From contig OZ251505.1 in NCBI GenBank assembly GCA_965242795.1, forward strand, positions 1,240,001 to 1,304,000: 64,000 nucleotides of DNA. The letters are read 5' to 3'. Of this stretch, positions 57,188-64,000 are shown in pieces. The position numbers and the translations under genes were made by a program. Positions within the stretch are counted from its first letter, which is position 1. Each line of letters begins with the position of its first letter. Source of the stretch: Bin18 sp965242795 (lineage in GTDB: Bacteria; Desulfobacterota; Binatia; Bin18). The notes below the pieces were generated by a model. That model made no database searches. It saw nothing but the letters and a program-made list of their open reading frames with translations, and had not been told where the DNA came from.

Positions 57188-58999
57188 TTAATCCAGCGCG
57201 AAGACGTACAGCATGCCGCCCTTGGCCGTGTCCTTCCCGAGTTCGGCGAATGCGCCGACGGCGCCCAGGGCCGCGGTCGGATCGTCGGTCGACAGGTCAC
57301 CGGCCACCACCAGACCGGACCAGCCGCCGATGCCGGACATCACCGCCACGTACTGTTTGCCGTCCGGGCCGGTATAGGTCATCGGTGCGCCGATGATGCC
57401 GGAGCCCGTCTTGAACTGCCACAGGACCTCGCCGCTCACCGCGTGGACCGCTTTGAACCAGCCGTCCATGGTCCCGTAGAACACCACGTCGCCCGCGGTG
57501 GACAGGACCCCGCTCCACACCGACCATTTCTCCTTGATCCCCCACTTCTTCTCGCCCGCGACCGGGTCCCAGGCGATGAACTCGCCGCGGTGGCCGCCCG
57601 GACCGGGATACATCTGGACCAGGGCGCCGACGTAGGGCACGCCCGCGATGTAGCGCACCTTGGTGCCCTCGTAGTTCATGCACAAGTGGTTGGTCGGCAC
57701 GTAGAACAGCTTGGTGCGCGGCGAATAGGAGACGGGCTGCTGGTCCTTGGTGCCCATCGCCCCGGGGCAGATGTCCGTGACGTTCGTCCCCTCGCGGGTC
57801 CGTTTCTCCGGGTTCTCGACCGGCCGGCCCGTCTCCAGGTCGATCTTCTCGGCCCAGTTCACGTGGCCGAACTTGTCGGCTCCGATGACCGTGCCGGAGG
57901 TGCGGTCGATCTTGTAGGCGAAGCCGTTCCGGTCGAAGTGCACCAACGCCTTGCGCGGGCCGGCGCCGTTCTCGCCGGGCAGGTCGATCAACACGCTCTC
58001 GTTCACCCCGTCGTAATCCCAGGCGTCGTGCGGGGTCATCTGGTACGCCCATTTGGCGGCGCCGGTGTCCGGGTTGCGCGCGAAGAGGGTCATGGACCAC
58101 TTGTTGTCCCCGGGCCGCTGGTCCGGGTTCCACGCGCCCGGGTTGCCGGTGCCGTAGTAGAACAGGTCGAGTTCGGGGTCGTAGCTGTACCATCCCCACG
58201 TCGTGCCGCCGCCGCGTTTCCACTCCTCGCCCTTCCAGGTCGAGACGCCCAGGTCCTTGCCCTGATGCGAGGCGTACGGCGAAGCGAAATCCTCGCCGAT
58301 CAGGACGTCGGCGTCGGGGCCGGTGCTGTAGGCCCGCCAGACCTGTTCGCCGGTATCGACGTCGTTCGCGGTCACGAAGCCGCGCACGCCGAATTCGCCG
58401 CCGCTGATGCCGGTGATGACCTTGTCGCGCACGACCAGCGGCACCATGGTGATCGTCTGACCCTGCTTGATGTCGCCCTGCTTGACCTTCCAGAGTTGCT
58501 CGCCGGTCTCGGCGTCGAGTGCGACCGTATGCGCGTCGAGTTGGTTGAAGAAGATTTTGCCGTCCGCGTACGCGGCCCCACGATTCACCACGTCGCAACA
58601 GGCGATCGGGATCGCGTCTTCGCTCTGCGTGGGCTCGAACTTCCATTTGATCGAGGCGCCCGGCTGGCTCAGGTCGAGGGCATACACGATGTTGGGAAAC
58701 GGCGTGACGATGTACATGGTGTCGCCGACGACCAGCGGCGTGCCTTCGTGGCCGCGCAGCACCCCGGTGGAGAACGTCCACGCCACGTCCAGGTTCTCGA
58801 CGTTCTCGGCGGAGATCCGGTCGAGCGGGCTGTAGCGGGTCAGCGCATAGTTCTTGCCCGGCACGACCCACGAGCCGGCATCCTGTTGCATCTCGATCAA
58901 TTCCTGCGACCCGAATCCCGCGGCCGGCATGACGAACACGCCGACGGCGAGAACCGCGCTGCGGAAAAGGCCCGTCCGTCCGATGCGTTGCATAGCCAT
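57188..58999 (-). CDS. xoxF: Lanthanide-dependent PQQ methanol dehydrogenase
   Basis: Periplasmic quinoprotein that oxidises methanol, 603 residues with a signal peptide. Diagnostic residues are all present: the adjacent cysteines 134-135 (IACCDVVNRG), metal/PQQ ligands Glu202 (SGGEFGVRG) and Asn286 (GTGNPGAWNP), catalytic Asp328, and the extra Asp330 in WDYDGVNE. Asp330 marks XoxF and coordinates a lanthanide; calcium MxaF has Ala there. Tryptophan-docking propeller repeats are visible throughout. A GGAGGGGGAGA site precedes the ATG. No pqq biosynthesis genes are in the window, so PQQ must come from elsewhere. Confidence 0.95.
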   Translation of the reverse strand: MAMQRIGRTGLFRSAVLAVGVFVMPAAGFGSQELIEMQQDAGSWVVPGKNYALTRYSPLDRISAENVENLDVAWTFSTGVLRGHEGTPLVVGDTMYIVTPFPNIVYALDLSQPGASIKWKFEPTQSEDAIPIACCDVVNRGAAYADGKIFFNQLDAHTVALDAETGEQLWKVKQGDIKQGQTITMVPLVVRDKVITGISGGEFGVRGFVTANDVDTGEQVWRAYSTGPDADVLIGEDFASPYASHQGKDLGVSTWKGEEWKRGGGTTWGWYSYDPELDLFYYGTGNPGAWNPDQRPGDNKWSMTLFARNPDTGAAKWAYQMTPHDAWDYDGVNESVLIDLPGENGAGPRKALVHFDRNGFAYKIDRTSGTVIGADKFGHVNWAEKIDLETGRPVENPEKRTREGTNVTDICPGAMGTKDQQPVSYSPRTKLFYVPTNHLCMNYEGTKVRYIAGVPYVGALVQMYPGPGGHRGEFIAWDPVAGEKKWGIKEKWSVWSGVLSTAGDVVFYGTMDGWFKAVHAVSGEVLWQFKTGSGIIGAPMTYTGPDGKQYVAVMSGIGGWSGLVVAGDLSTDDPTAALGAVGAFAELGKDTAKGGMLYVFALD

Positions 59000-59067
59000 T
59001 CTCCCCCTCCTTTTCGGCCCTTCAAGGAACGGCGGGCGACCGACGCCATGGCCGTTGAGCAGAGGGA

Positions 59068-59097
59068 AAGCTACTCTGGAAGCGTCCGTATTGTCAA
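59068..59097 (-). promoter_or_regulatory. Candidate promoter for the xoxF operon
   Basis: On the minus strand TTGACA (59097-59092) is followed after 18 bases by TAGCTT (59073-59068). The -35 is perfect but the -10 is weak. It lies in a locally AT-rich stretch about 70 bases before the xoxF start, giving a leader of about 60 bases. A weak -10 would suit activation by a regulator. Confidence 0.4.
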
Positions 59098-59610
59098 TGA
59101 AAAATCAATGAAATGCGCCCGAGTATCGCATGGCAGGCTACGTTTCGGCCGCCACGCATTCGTGGAGGGCAGACCCTTGCGGCCCCCGATCTTGCGGTAC
59201 TTGGAGCTTGTCGAAAGGTCGAAGGGGACTGCAGGCTCCAGATAGCGATCAGATCAGAATTAAGAATTATCTACGGTTGCCGCGTTCCTGCTTGGCCAGA
59301 AGTTGACTCATATTAGAACGCTCACTTTCGCAAGCAGTATGTTATGGCAGGCGGAAACGTCGAAGCGCTGACACCAATCGTGCGGGCCGGCCGCTGAACA
59401 GGCGGTCAAGGCAATCGTCTCCGACCAGCCTGTGCCGCTCTTGTCTGGGTTCGGGGGCGCACGACGCCATCTTTATCCTAGCCGGCTCCCGACGGTCGCT
59501 ACCACAGACGTCCCGGCCCTGATTCGAGGGTCGGCCGGCAATCATTCCGGCCTCGCCCTCGCCGTCCCGACCTTTGAGTATTTGGACACGTAGCCGTACC
59601 GCGGGACGGT
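59098..59610. other. Non-coding gap between the surface protein and xoxF
   Basis: About 500 bases with no convincing gene. It includes the weak xoxF promoter at its left edge, a degenerate dispersed repeat near 59195-59235 (GAGCTTGTCGAAAGGTCGAAGG), and an AT-rich stretch near 59255-59345. Long minus-strand frames here are shadows of the large gene beyond. Confidence 0.5.
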
Positions 59611-62600
59611 TCAGTTCTTCACCGGGATGACGGTCTCGTCGAGTTGTGTGTAGCCCCGCACGTCCACCGGGTCGGCACTGAATACTTGGCACGTCGTCCG
59701 CCGCCGCGCTTCCGCCTCCGCCTTGCCTGCCACTACCAACGCCGCAGCCAAATTGTCGGGCGTCCCATCCGCCGCCGTCCGGCCCGGCCAGTACGAGAAG
59801 ATCGTCTCCGGCGCGACATCCACGTCCCACGCGACCGACGCCCCGTCCTGCTGCCCGCATTGTAACTGCACGTTGCACGGATCCGCCGTCTCCGCGTCCG
59901 GTTGATGGGCCTTCCGGCAGTAGAAATGCACCCACGCGTGCGCCGGGGACAGGTTCAGCAACGTCCCGATGCGGGTCGGCGCGTCCGCGGTAGGCATGAC
60001 CGGCGGGTTCGCTACCGGCACGACTGCCCCGCCCACCTGCGTGTAGGCACGGACGTCCACCGGGTCGGTACTGAACACTTGGCATGTCGTCCGCCGCCGC
60101 GCTTCCGCCTCCGTCTTGCCTGCCCCTATCAACGCGGCGGCAAAGTCGGCGGGTGTCCCATCCACCGCCGTCCGCCCCGGCCAGTAGGTGACAATCGTCT
60201 CCGGCGCGACCGGCACGTCCCAGGCGACCGGCGTCCCGTCCCGTTGTCCGCATTGCAACCGTACGTTGCACGGGTCCACTGACTCCGCAGCCGGGTCGTG
60301 CGCTTTCCGACAGTAGAAGTGCACCCAGGCGTGCGCCGGCGCCACGTTCAGCAACGTCGCCACCCGTGTCGGGGCAGCGGTGTCCGCCGGCGCCGGTGGG
60401 TTCGCTACGGCTACCAAGTCCCCGCCGACCCGCGCGTATGCCCAAGCATCCAGCGGATCGCGGCTGAACACCTGGCACGTCGTCCGCCGCCGCGCCTCTG
60501 TGTCCGTTTTGCCCGCCGCGACCAACGCGGTCGCCAAGTCGGCAGATGCCCCGCCCGGCCCGTAGGTCACGGTCGTTTCGGCGGCTACCTCCACGTCCCA
60601 CGCCACCGGCGTCCCCTCCTGTTGCCCGCATTGCAAGCGTGCCTGGCACGGGTCCACCGGCTCTCCCTCGGCGGTCTGCGTCTTCCGACAGGCGAGATAG
60701 ACATACGCCTGCGCCGGCGCCACGTTCAGCAACGTCGCTACGCGTGTCGGGGCGGTCGCGTCCAGCGGAACCGGCGGGTGCGCTACCGGCACCAAGTCCC
60801 CCGCGACCTGTGTGTACGCCCGCACCTCCAGCGGGTCCGGGCTGAACACCCGACACGTCGTCCGCTGCCCCGCGGCCTCGTCGGTTCGGCCCGCCGCCAC
60901 CAACGCCGCCGCAAAGTTGGCGGCTGTCCCATCCGCCGCCCGCCGGCCCGGCCAGTAGCTGACGATCGTCTCCGGCGCGACCTCCACGTCCCACGCTATC
61001 GGCCCGCCGTCCGGCTGCCCGCATTGTACTTGTGCCGTGCACGCGGCCGCCTCGGAGTCCTGTGCCCGCCCACAGTAGAAATGCACCCACGCCTGCGCCG
61101 GCGCCACGTTCAACAGCGTCGCCCGCAATGGGCCTGCTTCGCTCGCCGCCGTGAAGCGCACTGCGACGGTGTACGCTCCCGTCCGCGTCGCGCCTCCGAC
61201 CACCGCGACATGATATGACCCCGCAGTTACCGGCCATGCCGCCCGACCGCCTTCCCCCGCGGCACGTTGGGGCAGCAACGGCCCGCCGCCCGCCCCGAAG
61301 TACGCCGCCGGGGCCGCCGCCCCGCTCGCCTCCACCACCACCGTCCCCGCTTCCCGGACCTCCACCCGGAAGTAGTCCACTTCCCCCGCCTGCTTCAACG
61401 TCCCCGTCGTCTCCGTGTTCAACCGCAGCGGGGCCGGGCGACTCCCCGCTCCGTTCGCAGGCGCTCCCCCGTCCGCAGGCGGGCTTGCCCCCGGCGGCGG
61501 GACCACGCTCCCCACCGTCGTCCCACCACTCGCCGGCGTGACCCGCACCGCTAACGTATAGGCGCCCGTCGCTTGGCGCGCCGCCGCGCCCTCACCCGCT
61601 ACGGCGCCCTCTACCTTGACGTAATACGTGCCCGCCTGCACGAGCCGCTCGACGCGGAAGTTGGTTCCCGTTCCCCCATCGTCCGCCTCGGTCAGGGCTT
61701 GGCCCGCCGCGCCCTCCAACGCCCCCACGGTGTCCGTGCGTCCCGTCGTCTCCACCGTCAGCGTGCCGGCCCCGGCTACCTCCACCCGGAAGTAGTCTAC
61801 GTCGCCCGCCGCCTCCAACGCCCCGGCCACCTCCGCGCCCCGGTCCGTCGCCACATCGGCCCGAAAGTCGTTCTCTTGGCCAGTCTCGCCCACGCCGCCC
61901 GTCGTCCGCGCGGTGAGGGTGACCAACGTCGCGTCTGCGCGGCTGTCGCCATGCTCCACGGCGTCCGTGCGGCCGTCCACCTTGCGCGTATCGTCCGTGC
62001 CGACGCCCGCATGGGTCAGCGCCGCGGCGGTGGCCGGGTCGCTAGCGAGACGGATCGTGCCGCCGTTGCGCGTCAGCGCGTTGGCCGCGATGCTGATCCC
62101 GTCCGCATCAGCGTCCGTCGCCTGCACGTAGTAACTGAACACGAGCAGGGTCCCTTTGGACTGGGTGGCATCATAGACCGCTTGGCGCGTCTGGGACCCG
62201 ATGGTCAGGCCGAGCTGCGGCGTGCCCGTCACCGTCACGGCTTCGGTGAACGTCACCGCCACTTCAATCTGTTCGCCCAAGCGGTACGTCACCCCGCTCG
62301 CTGGCGTCCCCGTCCACCGGACGGTATTCACCCGCAGCCGCGACTCGGGAGTGCTGCCGCCGCCCGGATTCGTCCCGCCCCCGCCGCCGGGGTTGGGGCC
62401 ACCACCGCCACCATTGACGTTGCAGCCGTACCCGCCGCAGTAGTGTAAACCGTAAAGAGGATAGGGACGGGTGGCGGAGCGGCCGGAGTGCCGATCCCCC
62501 AGATCCACATGGTTCGTCGGGTGGTCTCGCTCTACGATCGACCCGCCATTCCACCTGAGAAGGCCGAAACCGACAATCCCGTCGTCGTCATAGTCCGCAG

Positions 62601-63549
62601 CCTGCACCGTGTAGGAAAAAATGAGCCGGTCGGGTGTGGACCGGGCCGCATCGTAGTCTGCGTACCGGGTCATTCGCTCCACTTGCGTGTCCGAAGGAGG
62701 AGGCTCTAGCTCCCGATCATCCGAATCTCGGTTCCCCGGATAGCGAAAGTAGTCCCACTCCGCCCAATACCGCCAATCCTTGAAGGATCCTTCTCCGACA
62801 AGCAGTCTCACCTGGGGTGTCCCGGTGACCGTTACCGGCGGCTCAGCGGAGATTGCAAACAATATCTCTTCGTCGAGTCCGAAGGTCCCATCCCGGCTAG
62901 GCGCGTTGTATTGCAGGACCGTACGAAGTCTCGGCGGCCGGCGCAGGCTCCCGTTCACCTTGTGGGTCGCGTTCGTGGGGACCGTAGTGTGGGAGAGCGT
63001 GGCCGCTGCGGTAGCGTCACTGGCAAGGCTGATCGTGCCGCTGTTGAGCGTCAGCGCGTTGGCCGCGATGCTGATCCCGTCCGTGTCGAGGTCGGTCGCC
63101 TGCACCGTGTAGGTGAACACGAGGACGGACATCTGGGCCACGCCTTCATTTGTGTGCGCGCGTGCGGAACGGGCGGCATCGTAACTGGCTTGCCGTGTCT
63201 GCCCCCCGATGGTCAAGCCGAGCTGTGGCGTACCGGTCACCGTTAGGGTTTCACTCTGCGGCGAGAGCGTGCTGCCGGTGATGAACTTTACGGTGACCAC
63301 AATCTGTTCGCCTAAGCGATAGGTGTTGTTCTCGTACTGCGGGTGCGACGCGAACCCGACCGTCCTGATCCACGGCGTCGATTGCGCCCGAGCCGCATCC
63401 ATCGGTGCGGCGAGCAGCAAGATCGCCGTCATGCCGGCAAACAACACACTCACTTGCTGACATCTCAACTCGCGCGCGGGCTGTGTCGTTTTTGGACGGT
63501 CGGGTGAAGTGGAAATAAGATGACGAAGCAGCACAGGAAGTCCTTTCAA
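59611..63549 (-). CDS. Large exported multi-domain protein with four Cys-rich C-terminal repeats
   Basis: About 1312 residues. A late signal peptide (VSVLFAGMTAILLLAAPMDAARAQ, ending near 56) is followed by three beta-sandwich domains. Each carries VTVTGTPQLGLTIG...VFTYTVQATDLDTDGISIAANAL (about 58-200, 205-350, 400-525), of the SwmB/cadherin-like type found in surface proteins. A Gly/Pro linker (about 378-400) separates the second and third. Two PPC-like domains follow (DVDYFRVEVAGAGTLTVET near 583; EVDYFRVEVREAGTVVVEA near 723). Last come four repeats of about 120 residues (808-926, 937-1052, 1063-1183, 1194-1312), each with four cysteines. The frame opens at TTG 63549. A GTG five codons in has a better ribosome site (AAAGGA), so the exact start is uncertain. 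Confidence 0.85.
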   Translation of the reverse strand: MKGLPVLLRHLISTSPDRPKTTQPARELRCQQVSVLFAGMTAILLLAAPMDAARAQSTPWIRTVGFASHPQYENNTYRLGEQIVVTVKFITGSTLSPQSETLTVTGTPQLGLTIGGQTRQASYDAARSARAHTNEGVAQMSVLVFTYTVQATDLDTDGISIAANALTLNSGTISLASDATAAATLSHTTVPTNATHKVNGSLRRPPRLRTVLQYNAPSRDGTFGLDEEILFAISAEPPVTVTGTPQVRLLVGEGSFKDWRYWAEWDYFRYPGNRDSDDRELEPPPSDTQVERMTRYADYDAARSTPDRLIFSYTVQAADYDDDGIVGFGLLRWNGGSIVERDHPTNHVDLGDRHSGRSATRPYPLYGLHYCGGYGCNVNGGGGGPNPGGGGGTNPGGGSTPESRLRVNTVRWTGTPASGVTYRLGEQIEVAVTFTEAVTVTGTPQLGLTIGSQTRQAVYDATQSKGTLLVFSYYVQATDADADGISIAANALTRNGGTIRLASDPATAAALTHAGVGTDDTRKVDGRTDAVEHGDSRADATLVTLTARTTGGVGETGQENDFRADVATDRGAEVAGALEAAGDVDYFRVEVAGAGTLTVETTGRTDTVGALEGAAGQALTEADDGGTGTNFRVERLVQAGTYYVKVEGAVAGEGAAARQATGAYTLAVRVTPASGGTTVGSVVPPPGASPPADGGAPANGAGSRPAPLRLNTETTGTLKQAGEVDYFRVEVREAGTVVVEASGAAAPAAYFGAGGGPLLPQRAAGEGGRAAWPVTAGSYHVAVVGGATRTGAYTVAVRFTAASEAGPLRATLLNVAPAQAWVHFYCGRAQDSEAAACTAQVQCGQPDGGPIAWDVEVAPETIVSYWPGRRAADGTAANFAAALVAAGRTDEAAGQRTTCRVFSPDPLEVRAYTQVAGDLVPVAHPPVPLDATAPTRVATLLNVAPAQAYVYLACRKTQTAEGEPVDPCQARLQCGQQEGTPVAWDVEVAAETTVTYGPGGASADLATALVAAGKTDTEARRRTTCQVFSRDPLDAWAYARVGGDLVAVANPPAPADTAAPTRVATLLNVAPAHAWVHFYCRKAHDPAAESVDPCNVRLQCGQRDGTPVAWDVPVAPETIVTYWPGRTAVDGTPADFAAALIGAGKTEAEARRRTTCQVFSTDPVDVRAYTQVGGAVVPVANPPVMPTADAPTRIGTLLNLSPAHAWVHFYCRKAHQPDAETADPCNVQLQCGQQDGASVAWDVDVAPETIFSYWPGRTAADGTPDNLAAALVVAGKAEAEARRRTTCQVFSADPVDVRGYTQLDETVIPVKN
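59614..61128 (-). repeat. Four tandem coding repeats of about 360 bases
   Basis: DNA and protein repeat four times at about 59614-59970, 60001-60363, 60394-60741 and 60772-61128. Each unit reads (A/G)TLLNxxPAxAxVxxxC...C...xxQCGQ...AWDVxVAxETxxxYxPG...AALVxAGK(T)...RTTCxVFSxDPxxxxxYxxV. Repeats 3 and 4 are the most alike; repeat 2 has lost a few residues after YGPGG. The pattern indicates recent duplication. Confidence 0.85.
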
Positions 63550-63820
63550 GGTGGGCTGTCTTTGAGTCTGAGAAGCTCCTACCCAAGAAAACGCTCTCTG
63601 TCAACGCGACTGTCCGAGCTTTTTGCACGACTGCGTTACCGGAAGGTCATGGCGAAATTGTCGAGACAGTACCGTGCCGCGGGCGTGGCCCCCACACTTC
63701 TGCAGAGCCATTCCTGAAGCGGTTGCTCGTCGCCAAGCCACGCCGGGAAAGAGCCGTCTGGGAGCCTGTCCGTTTCCGGTTGCGATTTAGCTGCGACTTG
63801 GAAAGGAAGGCCGAGGTGAC
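63550..63820. other. Upstream region of the large exported protein
   Basis: No gene was seen. A minus-strand TTGACA (63604-63599) with TAGGAG 17 bases later (63581-63576) is a weak promoter candidate, leaving a leader of only about 20 bases before 63549. Confidence 0.35.
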
Positions 63821-63824
63821 AGCG

Positions 63825-63940
63825 GGGTTCGTTTCGACCTTTCGACAAGCTCAAGGCACCGCAGGCTCAACGAACTTGGGGATGGGAAAGTCTCCGAACT
63901 TGCGGTGCCTTGAGCCGGTCGAAACATCGAAGGGTCGAAT
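63825..63940. repeat. Large inverted dispersed repeat at the right edge
   Basis: GTTTCGACCTTTCGACAAGC with TCAAGGCACCGCA (63830-63863) is mirrored by TGCGGTGCCTTGAGCCGG with TCGAAAC (63901-63925). An inner AACGAACTTGGGG unit separates them. This is the most complete inverted copy of the TTCGACAAGCTCA family in the window. The remaining bases to 64000 hold no gene. Confidence 0.75.
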
Positions 63941-64000
63941 CTCGATGCCGCTCGCTGGCCCTCCCGCACTTGTCAGAGGAATGACCCATCCCTAATCTCG

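Noticed and set aside
57188..58999. Calcium-type MxaF or generic PQQ alcohol dehydrogenase
   Set aside because: The WDYDGVNE motif has the additional Asp, and SGGEFGVRG has the XoxF pattern. MxaF would have Ala at that site and an mxaI gene nearby.
59614..61128. CRISPR-like periodicity
   Set aside because: The period is about 380 bases with diverged copies inside one reading frame, so these are protein repeats. No 24-40 base direct repeats with spacers were seen anywhere in the window.
59342..61237. Second minus-strand frame of 631 codons inside the large exported protein gene
   Set aside because: It repeats only because the true gene's four coding repeats are echoed in another frame. It has no signal peptide or consistent domain.

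Overview
This is a GC-rich chromosomal window from an uncultured-looking bacterium. I place it in the Pseudomonadota, most likely near the Gammaproteobacteria, with moderate confidence. In favour are the gene orders tRNA-Val / thrS-infC-rpmI-rplT and ispE / tRNA-Gln / prs / rplY, an E. coli-style TopA C-terminus, IHF-alpha next to a MerR-like regulator, and a YgiM-type SH3-anchor protein. Against a standard gammaproteobacterium is a trmFO start at the left edge, because that group normally uses TrmA. There are no phage genes, no complete insertion sequences and no CRISPR array. Short palindromic dispersed repeats of several families fill most of the larger gaps.

Layout. 0-6.1 kb: trmFO (edge), topA and dprA on the minus strand, then argS. 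6.1-8.9 kb: a hypothetical gene, a MATE transporter and an orphan HicB in an AT-richer patch. 8.9-21.7 kb: twelve genes in a row on the minus strand. They encode an SDR, three luciferase-like flavin/F420 oxidoreductases, a nitroreductase, two acyl-CoA dehydrogenases, a GST-like protein, a crotonase, a haloalkane dehalogenase with intact catalytic residues, a methyltransferase and an MFS carrier. This reads as a catabolic or detoxification cluster of unknown substrate. 21.8-38.8 kb: housekeeping genes, namely groEL without groES, a D,D-carboxypeptidase, merR-like and ihfA, pheST (inverted compared with the usual order), rplT/rpmI/infC/thrS, tRNA-Val, rplI/rpsR/rpsF, rplY/prs, tRNA-Gln, ispE, a suhB-like gene and the SH3-anchor gene.

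38.8-54.2 kb is accessory metabolism: two more MFS carriers, a Rid protein, an amidase, a DUF1302/DUF1329 pair, a decayed RelB/YafQ toxin-antitoxin locus with a second relB fragment cut off by a palindromic repeat, two paralogous N-acyl-D-amino-acid deacylase-like amidohydrolases, an NTF2-like protein, a secreted-type esterase and a GlcG/HbpS-like protein.

54.5-59 kb is the most distinctive block. It holds a XoxF-type (lanthanide) PQQ methanol dehydrogenase, a single protein fusing a XoxJ-like binding domain to a XoxG-like c-type cytochrome, and an exported SMP-30-like beta-propeller with a long acidic N-terminal segment. The three lie head to tail with gaps under 30 bases. XoxF would oxidise methanol in the periplasm and the fused cytochrome would take the electrons. 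The propeller's role is unknown, and a metal-handling role is my speculation.

59.6-63.5 kb is one very large exported protein built from three beta-sandwich domains, two PPC-like domains and four tandem Cys-rich repeats of about 120 residues that I do not recognise.
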